A stretch of 64,000 nucleotides of DNA from Candidatus Gastranaerophilales bacterium (GCA_944322675.1 CALUPO010000012.1:1-64000); one strand, 5' to 3'. Shown: positions 16,568 to 25,891, counted from the stretch's first letter. Numbers and translations are program-made. The notes: generated by a model from the sequence alone, not told the origin.

Positions 16568-17585
16568 AGCAGCAATTATAGGCGCAACAGGTTATACTGG
16601 AATAACATTAATGGATATTTTGTTAAAACATAAAGATGTTGAAATAAAATATATCACCTCGAAAAGTTATGCAGGGGAAAAGTTTTCGCAAATATATCCT
16701 AAGTTTGAAAGCATTACAGATCTTGTTTGCATTGAAGAAAATATAAATGAAATATCAAAAAATGTCGATGTAATATTTATGGCATTGCCTCATGGGATAG
16801 CAAGTGGAAAGATAAATAATGATATTTTAAAACGAACAAAAGTTATAGACCTTGGAGCTGATTTCAGACTAAAAGATAAAAACACTTATGAAACTTGGTA
16901 TCAAGTTGAGCATAAAACACCAGAATTGCTTAATGATTCTGTTTACGGATTATGTGAATTAAATCGGGAAAAGATTAAAGAAGCAAAATTAATTGCAAAT
17001 CCAGGTTGTTATACAACAGCTAGTATCTTAGCTTTAAGTCCTTTGGTTAAACATCAACTTATTGAAACAAGTAGTATTATTATTGATGCAAAATCAGGTA
17101 TAAGTGGTGCAGGTAGAAGTTTAAATATTCAAAATTTATATTGTGAGGCAAATGAAACAATTAAAGCATACAAAGTCGGTTCTCATCGTCATACGGTTGA
17201 AATAGAACAAGAACTTTCAATATTAAATCATAACAACAAAATTAATTTGACGTTCACTCCACATTTGACACCAATGAACCGTGGAATACTTGCAACTTGC
17301 TATTCTAAAGCGAAAAATCAAGTTAAGTATGAAGAATTAATAAATTTATACAAAACTTTTTACAAAAACGAATTTTTTATAAGAATAAAGAATAGTGCAA
17401 ACGATGTTGAAACTAAATTTGTTACAAATTCAAATTTTGTCGACATTGGAATTTCGTATGATAAAAGAACAAATAACATTATTGTCACAAGTGCTATAGA
17501 CAATTTGATAAAAGGGGCATCAGGTCAAGCTGTCCAGAATATGAATATAATGTTTAATTTAGATGAAAGTGAAGGGTTAAAATAA
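16560..17585 (+). CDS. argC: N-acetyl-gamma-glutamyl-phosphate reductase
   Basis: NADPH-dependent reduction of N-acetylglutamyl phosphate to the semialdehyde. The 341-residue protein has an N-terminal dinucleotide fold (IIGATGYTGITLMDILL), the catalytic cysteine in LIANPGCYTTAS, and the GSHRHTVEIEQEL segment with the catalytic His. Its ATG lies within the argH stop (ATGATTAA), and argJ starts 4 nt after its end. Confidence 0.97.
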   Translation: MIKAAIIGATGYTGITLMDILLKHKDVEIKYITSKSYAGEKFSQIYPKFESITDLVCIEENINEISKNVDVIFMALPHGIASGKINNDILKRTKVIDLGADFRLKDKNTYETWYQVEHKTPELLNDSVYGLCELNREKIKEAKLIANPGCYTTASILALSPLVKHQLIETSSIIIDAKSGISGAGRSLNIQNLYCEANETIKAYKVGSHRHTVEIEQELSILNHNNKINLTFTPHLTPMNRGILATCYSKAKNQVKYEELINLYKTFYKNEFFIRIKNSANDVETKFVTNSNFVDIGISYDKRTNNIIVTSAIDNLIKGASGQAVQNMNIMFNLDESEGLK

Positions 17586-17589
17586 AAAT

Positions 17590-18822
17590 ATGGAAGTAAT
17601 CAAAGATGGTGGAATTACAACACCAAAAGGTTTTAAAGCAGCAGGAATACATTGTGGAATAAAGAAGAGAAAGAAAGATTTAGCGATTATCACAAGTGAG
17701 AAAGAATCATTATGTTATGCTTGTTTCACTCAGAATACTATGAAAGCAGCACCTTTAAAAATTTGTGAAGAAAATTTAAAATCTTCAAATAACCAAATAA
17801 AAGCTATTATTATAAATAGTGGCAATGCAAACGCTTGTACTGGTGATAGAGGATATCAAGATGCAAAACTTATGACAAAAACATTGGCAAAATGCTTAAA
17901 TATTGAAGTAAGTAAAACGCTTGTAAGTTCAACTGGTGTTATAGGAGCATATTTACCTATAGAAAATATTCTTGACGGGATTGAAAATATCGTTAAGGAA
18001 ATAAGTGAAGACACAAAAAATGCAAAAGATTGTGCAGAAGCAATTATGACGACTGACACTTTTATTAAAGAAATAGCTGTTAAAATAAAACTAAAAGATG
18101 ATGCCATTATTAAAATTGGTGGTATATCAAAAGGTTCAGGAATGATACACCCGAATATGGCAACAATGCTAGGGTTTATAACAACCGATTGCAATATTTC
18201 AAAAAAGCTTCTTGAAAAAGCTTTCAAAGAATGTATCGATTCAAGTTTTAATATGATATCGGTTGACGGAGAAACTTCCACAAATGATATGGCTGTTATA
18301 ATGGCTAATGGTGAAGCTTCAAACAATAAAATTGAAAAAGAAGATGAAAATTATAAATTGTTTAAAACAGCTTTGATGTTTGTTTGTTCATCTTTAGCCA
18401 AAATGATTGTTAAAGATGGTGAGGGGGCAACAAAATTTTTAGAAGTTAATATTAAAAATGCAAAAAACAAAAACGAAGCAAAGATTTTATGCAAATCAAT
18501 AATTAATTCAAATCTTGTTAAAACTGCCTTTTTTGGTTGCGATGCAAATTGGGGGAGGATATTATCGGCTATGGGCTCAACCGGTGTTAAATTTGACCAA
18601 AATAAAATAACAATAAGTTTTTGTAACAATGCGGGTGATATAGTTTTATTCCAAAACGGAGAACCATTAAATTTTGATGAAAAACTTGCACTAAAAATAT
18701 TGAAAGAAAAAGAAATAATAATAAATGTAAATTTAAATCAGGGTAATGAAGAAAATGTTCAAGGATGGGGGTGTGATTTAAGTTATGAATATGTAAAAAT
18801 AAATGCAGATTATAGGACATAA
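17590..18822 (+). CDS. argJ: Ornithine acetyltransferase/N-acetylglutamate synthase
   Basis: ArgJ recycles the acetyl group from N-acetylornithine to glutamate and may also use acetyl-CoA. The 410-residue proenzyme has GGITTPKGFKAAGIHCGIK at the start and the self-cleavage site in MIHPNMATMLGF, where the Thr becomes the catalytic N-terminus of the beta chain. NSGNANACTG and the near-C-terminal region GCDANWGRILSAMG are typical. A bifunctional ArgJ would make argA/argE unnecessary, consistent with neither being seen here. It ends at a GC-rich repeat island. Confidence 0.96.
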   Translation: MEVIKDGGITTPKGFKAAGIHCGIKKRKKDLAIITSEKESLCYACFTQNTMKAAPLKICEENLKSSNNQIKAIIINSGNANACTGDRGYQDAKLMTKTLAKCLNIEVSKTLVSSTGVIGAYLPIENILDGIENIVKEISEDTKNAKDCAEAIMTTDTFIKEIAVKIKLKDDAIIKIGGISKGSGMIHPNMATMLGFITTDCNISKKLLEKAFKECIDSSFNMISVDGETSTNDMAVIMANGEASNNKIEKEDENYKLFKTALMFVCSSLAKMIVKDGEGATKFLEVNIKNAKNKNEAKILCKSIINSNLVKTAFFGCDANWGRILSAMGSTGVKFDQNKITISFCNNAGDIVLFQNGEPLNFDEKLALKILKEKEIIINVNLNQGNEENVQGWGCDLSYEYVKINADYRT

Positions 18823-19610
18823 GGGTTGTTTAATGAAAGCAAAAAAACATGTTTGTTTCGCCGCAATAAATTGCGAAATATATTTAATTAATATATTTAA
18901 TGTCCTCCGGACGGGGCTAACTGTCTTGGATTTGCTCCAAGCTCACAGAGCCTTACCTTTTGCCCTTTGGGCAAGTCGGTGCGGTCTGTTTGCTATGTGG
19001 ATTCACTTCGCTCCATCCGTATGCAAATCCGCTTGTGTGGACAAAGCAGATTTCACTCTATCGAGTGCCCTCCTTGTATGGCTCAACTTCGTTTCGTCTA
19101 CAAGAGGAGCTGTTGGTAGGGCAAAGCCCCGGAGAGCGAAAAAAGCGTAATTCATTAGTTGGACTTCAACGCAACAATCGGGGGAATGCGTGAAAAGCGT
19201 AAGCCGTGCGAAGTTTTAGACGAGGAAGCGACCCAGCTTTCGAGTATAAAGGAAGCAGTTAATGACCGCCCATAGGACAAACGCCCGAATGTAATGAGGG
19301 CGGATACCACAGGCGGGAAAAAGCCGGAGCCGGCAGCACGAAATGCGACAGGCGAAGTGCTTTGAGCTTGAAGGAAATTCAAGACAGCACTGCTTATTCC
19401 AAGCTGCGTATGGATTGAAAATGTTAACTTCATCCCACAAATATTCACAACAAATTAAACAACTCCACAGGGGTTGTATGGGGGGGGGTGGCTTTACCGC
19501 CTCCTAAATAAACTATTTTGGTGAAACAAAGGTTTGATGCAAAAAACAAAAATCGTGCTAGTTTCGCCCCTACCAACGTAAAACAAAAAAAGAAAGGATA
19601 CACACTAAAT
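18823..19610. other. GC-rich repeat island splitting the arg operon
   Basis: This 788-bp gap has base composition very unlike its surroundings and no convincing gene. It contains GTCCTCCGGAC followed by GGGG (18902 on), small palindromes such as TGCCCTTTGGGCA, a 113-bp segment repeated at 41443-41555, and at about 19514-19572 a degenerate reverse-oriented copy of the GGGGCGAAAC...GTTTCGCC repeat seen at 50.5 kb. I looked for RNase P RNA, tmRNA and SRP RNA hallmarks and found none. Frames crossing it are repeat translations. Confidence 0.7.
19273..19385. repeat. Dispersed 113-bp repeat, copy 1
   Basis: Starts TAGGACAAACGCCCGAAT and ends GAAGGAAATTCAAGA. It aligns over its whole length with 41443-41555, with scattered substitutions and a one-base length change in an A-run. 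It includes GCCGGAGCCGGC, able to form a short stem. Confidence 0.85.
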
Positions 19611-20465
19611 ATGCAAAAATATATTGAAAAAGCAGATATATTAATCGAAGCTTTACCATATATTCAAAAATTTAACGGTTCAGTTGTTGTTATAAAATAT
19701 GGCGGTTCAGCAATGATTGATGAAAAAATAAAACAATCTGTTATTGGTGATATTTCATTTATGAAAATGGTTGGGATAAAACCTATTGTTGTGCATGGAG
19801 GTGGGCCTTTTATAAACAAAGCATTAAAAAAATTAAATATAAATCCACAATTTAAAAACGGCTTACGAGTAACAGATGAAAATACAGTTAAAATAGTTGA
19901 AACGACCCTTTCTGGAGAAGTAAATAAATCCATTGTTTCGGATTTTCAAAAACAAGGAATGCAAGCTTGTGGTATTTCGGGTAAAGACTGTAAACTGATT
20001 GTAGCTAAAAAAAGTGATGAAAATATAGGTTTTGTTGGTGAAATAGAAAAAATAAACCCAAAAATCATTAATACACTTATTGATAATGATTTTGTTCCGG
20101 TCGTTTCTCCAATTGGCACAGACGAAAATGGTAATACTTATAATATTAATGCAGATTATGTCGCAAATGAACTTGCTATAGCTTTAAGAGCTAATAAACT
20201 TGTATTTATGACAGATATTGACGGATTACTTGAAGATGAAAATGATAAAAAAACACTAATTTCAAAAATAAATGTAAAAACAATAGAGAAAATGATTGAA
20301 GAAGACAAAATTAAAGGCGGAATGCTTCCCAAAATAAACAGCTGTAAAAAAGCGGTTGAAAATGGCGTAAAATCCGTACACATAATTAACGGCAACATAA
20401 AACACGCACTTCTTCTTGAAATTTATACAAATCAAGGCATTGGAACAATAATCGAAAGGAATTAA
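19611..20465 (+). CDS. argB: Acetylglutamate kinase
   Basis: Phosphorylates N-acetylglutamate, usually the arginine-feedback step. The 284-residue protein has VVIKYGGSAM and VHGGGPFINKALKKL nucleotide/substrate loops, NGLRVTDENTV, and NINADYVANELAIALRANKL. MQKYIEKADILIEALPYIQK matches the N-terminal helix found in arginine-sensitive kinases, so feedback inhibition is plausible. The frame is open from 19518 through repeat sequence; ATG 19611 after AAAGGA is chosen. argD follows 4 nt after the stop. Confidence 0.96.
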   Translation: MQKYIEKADILIEALPYIQKFNGSVVVIKYGGSAMIDEKIKQSVIGDISFMKMVGIKPIVVHGGGPFINKALKKLNINPQFKNGLRVTDENTVKIVETTLSGEVNKSIVSDFQKQGMQACGISGKDCKLIVAKKSDENIGFVGEIEKINPKIINTLIDNDFVPVVSPIGTDENGNTYNINADYVANELAIALRANKLVFMTDIDGLLEDENDKKTLISKINVKTIEKMIEEDKIKGGMLPKINSCKKAVENGVKSVHIINGNIKHALLLEIYTNQGIGTIIERN

Positions 20466-20469
20466 AAAT

Positions 20470-21660
20470 ATGGAAAATAATATTATAAATAATACTGATA
20501 ATTATATTTTGAATACATATAAAAGACAGGATTTGGTAATTGACAAGGGAAATAATGTCTATTTGTATGACATAAACGGTAAAAAATATCTTGATTTTGT
20601 TTCAGGCATTGGAGTGAATAGCTTAGGTTACCAAAACAAAAAATATAATGAGGCAATAGTAAACCAGCTCAATAAGTTTAACCATTGCTCAAATTTATAT
20701 TATTGGGAAACACAATCTAAACTGGCTCAAAAATTGATAAGCATAAGCCCTTTTGACAAAGTTTTTTTTGCAAATAGCGGAGCTGAAGCAAATGAAGGTG
20801 CTTTAAAACTTGCAAAGAAATATGGTAATACAAAAAAAAACACCAAAATAATAACAATGAAAAACTCGTTTCACGGAAGAACATTAGGAAGTTTATCTGT
20901 TACCGCTCAAAATAAATACCAAAATAGTTTTACACCTTTATTGTCTAATATTTTAGAAGGGGAATTTAATAATATAGAAAGTGTTAAGAAACTAATTAGT
21001 GAAGGAGTTTGTGCAATTATAGTTGAGCCTATTCAAGGAGAAGGTGGATTAAAACCGGCTAAAAAAGAATTTTTGGACGGTTTGAGAAAAATATGTGACG
21101 AAAATGATATCATATTGATTTTTGATGAAGTGCAATGTGGTGTTGGAAGAACAGGCAAGTTTTTTGCATTTGAAAATTATGACGTTATTCCTGATGTTGT
21201 AACAATGGCAAAAGGACTTGCAAACGGTCTTCCCATTGGGGCATTTATGATTAATAAAAAATATTCTTCAATTTTAACCTATGGAGACCATGCTTCAACT
21301 TTTGGCGGCAATCCTATTTCAACAGCAGGAGCAAATGTTGTTGTGGATGAAATAATAAATAATGGGATTTTAAATAACGTAAAAACAAACGGTGAATACT
21401 TATTTGCTCAACTAAATAAACTAAAAACAAAATACGATTTTATAAAAGACATTCGAGGTTTAGGATTTATGGTTGGTATTGAGTTTGATTTTGAGGTTGC
21501 TTCAACGATGAGCAATTTAAAAGATAATGGTTTGCTTGTATTAAATGCAGGTAATAATGTATTAAGGTTTTTACCGCCATTAATTGTCAAGAAAAATCAT
21601 ATTGATGAGGCAATGGGTATTATTGAAAATGTTTTAAAAGATGTTAAAGTAAATGTGTAA
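20470..21660 (+). CDS. argD: Acetylornithine aminotransferase
   Basis: A PLP-dependent class III aminotransferase of 396 residues converting N-acetylglutamate semialdehyde to N-acetylornithine. NSGAEANEGALKLAKKY, IIVEPIQGEGGL, IFDEVQCGVGRTGKFFAFE and the Schiff-base lysine in VVTMAKGLANGLPIGAF are present, with the STFGGNPISTAG segment. It closes the arginine run and converges with the large unknown gene on the other strand, only 15 nt away. Confidence 0.96.
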   Translation: MENNIINNTDNYILNTYKRQDLVIDKGNNVYLYDINGKKYLDFVSGIGVNSLGYQNKKYNEAIVNQLNKFNHCSNLYYWETQSKLAQKLISISPFDKVFFANSGAEANEGALKLAKKYGNTKKNTKIITMKNSFHGRTLGSLSVTAQNKYQNSFTPLLSNILEGEFNNIESVKKLISEGVCAIIVEPIQGEGGLKPAKKEFLDGLRKICDENDIILIFDEVQCGVGRTGKFFAFENYDVIPDVVTMAKGLANGLPIGAFMINKKYSSILTYGDHASTFGGNPISTAGANVVVDEIINNGILNNVKTNGEYLFAQLNKLKTKYDFIKDIRGLGFMVGIEFDFEVASTMSNLKDNGLLVLNAGNNVLRFLPPLIVKKNHIDEAMGIIENVLKDVKVNV

Positions 21661-21675
21661 AATTTTGGTGTATTT

Positions 21676-24021
21676 TTAAACACACTTTTTAATTAATGCA
21701 CAAATACCAACTGTTACAGCTCCAAGAGCTAGGACACCCAAAGCAATCCAACCAACGGGACCACTTGCTAGTGCAGTTGTAATAGCTGCTCCCACAAGTG
21801 CCCCTGTTGCAGCTCCTCCTACCGTTGCTGTTGCTTTGAAAGCATTTGCTTTACCATCTCTAAAATTACCATTTTGGTCAACAAAATCACCGGATGTATC
21901 ATTTTTTACAATTTCATTAGCTATCCCATAACCAATTCCACCACCTGCCACTGCACCCGCTATCGGTGCGGCATAACTCCCCACAACCTTAGCTCCTATG
22001 GCAGCTGATTCCCCAATCGTAATTGAACTTGAGAAGAAGGTAGAACAAATTGCCCCAACGCCAGCCCCAACGCCAGCCCCAACGCCAGCAGCTGCTGCAC
22101 CTACGCCAACTGCAATTCCTGCTGTTGCAAAACCTGCTCCTGTTCCATTTTTAGTATTTTTAACATTTTCTCCGCTAGTCAACCCGTTGAGAAGAGATTG
22201 AATAGCGTTATCATTTTTAGAATCATTAATTTTTTCGTTGTCGCCAGCGATATAATTTCCGTTTTCATCACATCTTGAAGCCTTATACATTTGTGTTAAT
22301 ATATTCAAATGCTGAGCCACATTAACTACATTCAAATCCATTTTTGCTGTTAACAAATTGCCATTTTCATCACAGGCAACTTGTCCTGTAGTTTCATCTA
22401 TATAATACATTAAAGGCGTTTGTCCTTTGCCTCCGCTTAATGTCCCTTTTGCCTCCGCTATTTTCTTTATCTTCTCCTGAACACCACTATCACTTAACAT
22501 CTTATATGCCAATTCCGGATCTCTTAATTCTGCTAAAAACATTAATGCTTCATCCGGTTTTGTACAATTGCCATTCGTATCGAAATAATCATTAAAATCT
22601 TCTATAGTTTCTTCAACAGCAAAGTCACTAACCCCTTGCGATTGTGTATTGTCAAAATAACTTTGCATAGATATACTTGAAGATGAACGATTTTGATTTT
22701 GTGATAGGATTTTTGCTGCATTTAGTTGTGGATCATTAGAATTAATACTATTAACATCTATACCCATATTAACGAGTTGATATAACGGCAATTCAAGTGA
22801 AACTTTGTTACCATCCTCATCTGTTGTAATTTTATATTCAACACCATCTACAGTAAATTTACCATCTTGAACCTCATAATATGTTTCACCTACTCTAATA
22901 CGATTAGTTTCATTTTTCTTTATTATAAATGTTTTACCATTTATAGAAGTTTCATATTGAGTTTGACTGGTATTTAACTCCATTTTTTCTTCTTTTGTAA
23001 AATCTTTTTGTCTATCTTCAAATTTTAAGTAAGCAAGCGGGTCATTGATTAATTCATTTTTTTCTTTCATTAAGTCGCTCCAGGTGATATTAGAGCTTAT
23101 TTGTGTCCTGTTGCCATATTGATCGGTGTATGTTGTGCCCTGATATGTTCCTATAAAATTACCCACAGCATCTAATAACCCCGGGTTCATCTTCTCTATT
23201 AACTCTATTTCGCTTATGCTTAACTTACGAAATAACTCAAGCAAGTTTAACCTGCTTTGATTTGCCAGAGTCAATGTTGATGGATTAAGATTTTTTGAAA
23301 TAGTACTAATTATCTCATTTATACTCTTAAATACCTCATCATTATCATTAATATTTCCCGATGAATCAACCTCCAAACCCAGAGAAGTTAACAAATTTAT
23401 ATAATATGCCTTCTCGTCTTCATCTGTTGACATTTGATTTATATTAGTATAATATATTTTATTCAAATTCTTACTATCTATTGTCGTTGTCGTTTCGCCT
23501 GTTTCACTATTTGTTACAAGTCCTATTGCTTCTTGATACTGTGCTAGCGAATTAGATGACAATATATTAGAAGTTATATAACTCTCATCAAGCTTTGTTC
23601 CATCTTTTGACACCATCTTTGCGTCACCTATTTGTGCTCTTATTTGTTTTATTATATTTTCAATTTGTTTATCATAAGATAAAGTTGTGTCATTTGCTTC
23701 AACTATAGTCATATTAAAGCGTTCAGAGGTTGAGCTTATATTCTCAAGATCAATAATATATGCTTTAGCTTCATCGGCATCAAAACACAAAAGTCTTCCA
23801 TCTTGAAGTTCGACAACTGATTGTTTGACGAACATATCTCCTTCTTGATAGCCATCAAAATTTTTAGCGAACAACTGTAAATTTTCATCACTTGATAGTA
23901 AGAATTCTTTAAAACTTTTGGTATTGCCATTTTTCACACGGTTTAACCATGTGTTATATATATTGTTATTCGTTGATGTTGTAGTAAAATTTACGGTATC
24001 CCAACCCATTTTTTCATCCAT
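21676..24021 (-). CDS. Large unknown protein with Gly/Ala-rich C-terminal membrane domain
   Basis: No family is recognised for this 781-residue protein. The first 600 residues are polar, with several Asp/Asn-rich loops resembling calcium-binding repeats (VDSSGNINDNDEVF, DTNGNCTKPDEALMF, CDENGNYIAGDNEK). The last 150 residues are Gly/Ala-rich and hydrophobic (GIAVGVGAAAAGVGAG, ASGPVGWIALGVLALGAV) and end KKCV. A 12-bp DNA repeat (CCAACGCCAGCC type) near 22057-22092 encodes GVGA units. There is no classical signal peptide. The shape suggests a surface-associated or exported effector-like protein whose glycine-zipper region inserts in a membrane, but this is a guess. Start could be ATG 24021 or 24009; no strong ribosome-binding site. 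Confidence 0.75.
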   Translation of the reverse strand: MDEKMGWDTVNFTTTSTNNNIYNTWLNRVKNGNTKSFKEFLLSSDENLQLFAKNFDGYQEGDMFVKQSVVELQDGRLLCFDADEAKAYIIDLENISSTSERFNMTIVEANDTTLSYDKQIENIIKQIRAQIGDAKMVSKDGTKLDESYITSNILSSNSLAQYQEAIGLVTNSETGETTTTIDSKNLNKIYYTNINQMSTDEDEKAYYINLLTSLGLEVDSSGNINDNDEVFKSINEIISTISKNLNPSTLTLANQSRLNLLELFRKLSISEIELIEKMNPGLLDAVGNFIGTYQGTTYTDQYGNRTQISSNITWSDLMKEKNELINDPLAYLKFEDRQKDFTKEEKMELNTSQTQYETSINGKTFIIKKNETNRIRVGETYYEVQDGKFTVDGVEYKITTDEDGNKVSLELPLYQLVNMGIDVNSINSNDPQLNAAKILSQNQNRSSSSISMQSYFDNTQSQGVSDFAVEETIEDFNDYFDTNGNCTKPDEALMFLAELRDPELAYKMLSDSGVQEKIKKIAEAKGTLSGGKGQTPLMYYIDETTGQVACDENGNLLTAKMDLNVVNVAQHLNILTQMYKASRCDENGNYIAGDNEKINDSKNDNAIQSLLNGLTSGENVKNTKNGTGAGFATAGIAVGVGAAAAGVGAGVGAGVGAICSTFFSSSITIGESAAIGAKVVGSYAAPIAGAVAGGGIGYGIANEIVKNDTSGDFVDQNGNFRDGKANAFKATATVGGAATGALVGAAITTALASGPVGWIALGVLALGAVTVGICALIKKCV

Positions 24022-24177
24022 CAATATATTTTTAACTACTACTTCTTTTTATCGACAAATTATATATTTAACTTGAATAAAAATTTATTTCTTTAACACA
24101 TTAAAGTCTTAAAAATACAGTTATATCAATATTCTACAACTTAATTAATATTTCTTAATATTATGTTAAATATATTA

Positions 24178-24460
24178 ACGTCCTACGGGTGGGGCAATCG
24201 TTTTGTATTATTTCTCCCTTTCCTCTTTTTAGTGTGAGGGAGAATAAAAAAGTTGGAGAATGAGGTCAACAATGGCAACCCATACGCAGGTTTGAGTAAT
24301 AGTCACAGACGAAACGTTGTCAAAGCCTCCTTTTGTTTGAGTGCACGAAGTGCACGAGTTAAGGAGGCTTAAGTTGAGTCGTGTGAATATACGAAAACCA
24401 AGTGGGTTGAAAGGTTTTGGTTACTTTTGGCTTCAAAAGTAACCCCGTCCGGAGGACATT
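24178..24460. repeat. Small element with inverted GTCCTnCGG termini
   Basis: ACGTCCTACGGGTGGGG at the left and CCCCGTCCGGAGGACAT at the right are imperfect inverted repeats about 280 bp apart. The right end recurs at 41644-41662 and its inverse at 18899-18916. The interior holds a 27-bp motif (24277-24303) also found at 24602. The region 24025-24901 carries no gene I can support. Confidence 0.6.
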
Positions 24461-24567
24461 AAATTAATTTTAAACTTAACAATTTTGTCACCCTCACCCC
24501 AGCCCTCTCCCTTTAGGGAGAGGGGGATAGGAAAAGATCTTTACCCCCCTAAAAAAAGAAAGCGGAA

Positions 24568-24857
24568 AATAAAAAAGTTGGAGAATGAGAGCAACAATGC
24601 CAACCCATACGCAGGTTTGAGTAATAGTCACAGACGAAACATTGTCAAAGCCTTCTTTTGTTTGAGTGCACATTGTGCACGAGTTAAGGCTGCTTTAGTT
24701 GAGTTTAGTGAGAATGTGAGTGACAAGTCGGGTTACGGTTTTGGGCACTTTGTCCACACAAAGTGCCTCCGCCTGAAAGGCTTTAATTTTCTTTAAATAT
24801 TTAAAATTTTTCTCAAAAAATTATTTAAAAACTATTACTCAAACCTGCGTATGGGTT
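24568..24857. repeat. Second repeat copy with a perfect inverted 27-bp motif
   Basis: From 24568 the sequence repeats 24243 onwards for about 115 bp with few differences. A 27-mer starting AACCCATACGCAGG occurs at 24277-24303 and 24602-24628 in direct orientation and at 24831-24857 inverted, all three identical. Between the copies (24487-24526) lies a CCCTCACCCCAGCCCTCTCC/GGGAGAGGGG palindrome of a kind widespread in bacterial genomes. Confidence 0.75.
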
Positions 24858-24901
24858 ACATTTTTTAACTTCACTTACTAACCTATAATAAGTTTTTAAT
24901 C

Positions 24902-25516
24902 TTAAAAATTTCGCCGTTCATTTTTTATAGTAGTTTTACACCCATGCCCGGGATAAACAACTGTATCTTCATCAAGGGGTAATAGTTTTGTCTTAATAGA
25001 ATTTATAAGCTCGTTATAACTGCCACCTTCTAAATCAGTCCTGCCAATTGAATTATAAAATAAGGTGTCACCTGAAAATAAATTATTATCTATTAAAAAA
25101 CAACAACCGCCTTTTGTGTGCCCCGGTGTGTGAAATATTTTAATTTTATTATCACCTATTGAAAAATTATCATTTGTTTCATCAAAAGTGTAAACCTGCT
25201 TTGGCGGGCTTTGAAACGGGAAACCCCACAATTTTGTATATGCCTCAAGATTTTTTACCATATCATAATCTTTTTTATGAATATAAACATCAATATTATA
25301 TTTATCTTGAGCTTCTTTTTCTCCCCAAATGTGGTCAAAATGTCCGTGGGTGTTTAAGATATACTTTAATTTGCCGCCAAATTTATTTATATCGTTATAA
25401 ATTTTATCTATTTCACCACCTAAATCAATGATTATACATTCTTTTGACACATCATCACATACTAAATATGTATTTACAGATAATGGACCTGTCGGATATT
25501 GTTTTATTATTAACAT
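24902..25516 (-). CDS. Metallo-beta-lactamase-fold hydrolase (glyoxalase II-like)
   Basis: A 204-residue single-domain hydrolase of the hydroxyacylglutathione hydrolase/YcbL type. Metal-binding motif NTHGHFDHIWGE (HxHxDH), then HTPGHTKGGCCFLI, FSGDTLFYNSIGRTDL and VYPGHGCKTT supply the remaining ligands for two metal ions. It lacks the C-terminal helical domain of true glyoxalase II, so a general thioesterase or related role is as likely. It is the last gene of a minus-strand run with the kinase and receiver upstream, 13 nt from the receiver gene. Confidence 0.9.
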   Translation of the reverse strand: MLIIKQYPTGPLSVNTYLVCDDVSKECIIIDLGGEIDKIYNDINKFGGKLKYILNTHGHFDHIWGEKEAQDKYNIDVYIHKKDYDMVKNLEAYTKLWGFPFQSPPKQVYTFDETNDNFSIGDNKIKIFHTPGHTKGGCCFLIDNNLFSGDTLFYNSIGRTDLEGGSYNELINSIKTKLLPLDEDTVVYPGHGCKTTIKNERRNF

Positions 25517-25529
25517 AGATACCTCAATT

Positions 25530-25886
25530 TTATTTTTTTATATACTTTTCAATTCTGCTAATAAAATCCTTAATATGAAGCGGTTTTGTGATGTAGTCCA
25601 AACAATTATAATTCAATGCTTTTTTTACATCATCTTCCATAGCACAAGCTGAAACAATTATAACTTTTACATCTTTTTTTATATTTTTTAAAACATCAAA
25701 ACCTGAAATTTTGGGAAGTTGTAAATCAAGCAAAATCAAATCAAAAGTTTCGTTATTTATAATATTTATTGCTTCTTCCCCATTATCAATACATATTGTT
25801 TCATAATTATAATGATTTAAAACATCATTCATTAAAGTCATATTCATTTGATTATCTTCAACAATTAGTATACGACCTTTTGACAT
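25530..25886 (-). CDS. Single-domain response regulator (receiver only)
   Basis: The 118-residue protein is a complete CheY-like receiver with no output domain. It has RILIVEDNQMN acidic pocket residues, the phosphoacceptor Asp in LILLDLQLPKISG, conserved Ser in VIIVSACAM and Lys in YITKPLHI. It lies 5 nt downstream of a histidine kinase gene, almost certainly its cognate donor. Without an output domain it would act through protein-protein contacts, as in DivK-like or phosphorelay systems. Confidence 0.93.
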   Translation of the reverse strand: MSKGRILIVEDNQMNMTLMNDVLNHYNYETICIDNGEEAINIINNETFDLILLDLQLPKISGFDVLKNIKKDVKVIIVSACAMEDDVKKALNYNCLDYITKPLHIKDFISRIEKYIKK

Positions 25887-25891
25887 ATAGT

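Noticed and set aside
17856-18326. 156-codon minus-strand frame inside argJ
   Set aside because: Antisense shadow of a clearly conserved argJ frame; no homology or ribosome-binding site.
18803-19193. Plus-strand frames of 115 and 77 codons in the arg repeat island
   Set aside because: They run through GC-rich palindromic repeat DNA, resemble no protein, and have no ribosome-binding site; composition reflects the repeats.
19155-19448. Minus-strand frames with a FLQAQSTSP-like peptide, also seen at 41362-41580
   Set aside because: The shared peptide is simply translation of the 113-bp dispersed repeat; the flanking parts of the frames are unrelated.
18823-19610. Possible RNase P RNA, tmRNA or SRP RNA in the GC-rich island
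   Set aside because: No tmRNA ends, no RNase P core motifs and no SRP core loop were found; partial copies elsewhere indicate repeats.
21660-21690. Terminator between argD and the converging gene
   Set aside because: Only a 4-bp GTGT/ACAC stem with an 8-nt loop could be found, too weak to call.
24485-24796. 103-codon frame beginning MSPSPQPSPFRERG
   Set aside because: This is translation of the common CCCTCACCCC/GGGGAGAGGG palindrome plus repeat DNA and is a familiar spurious gene call.
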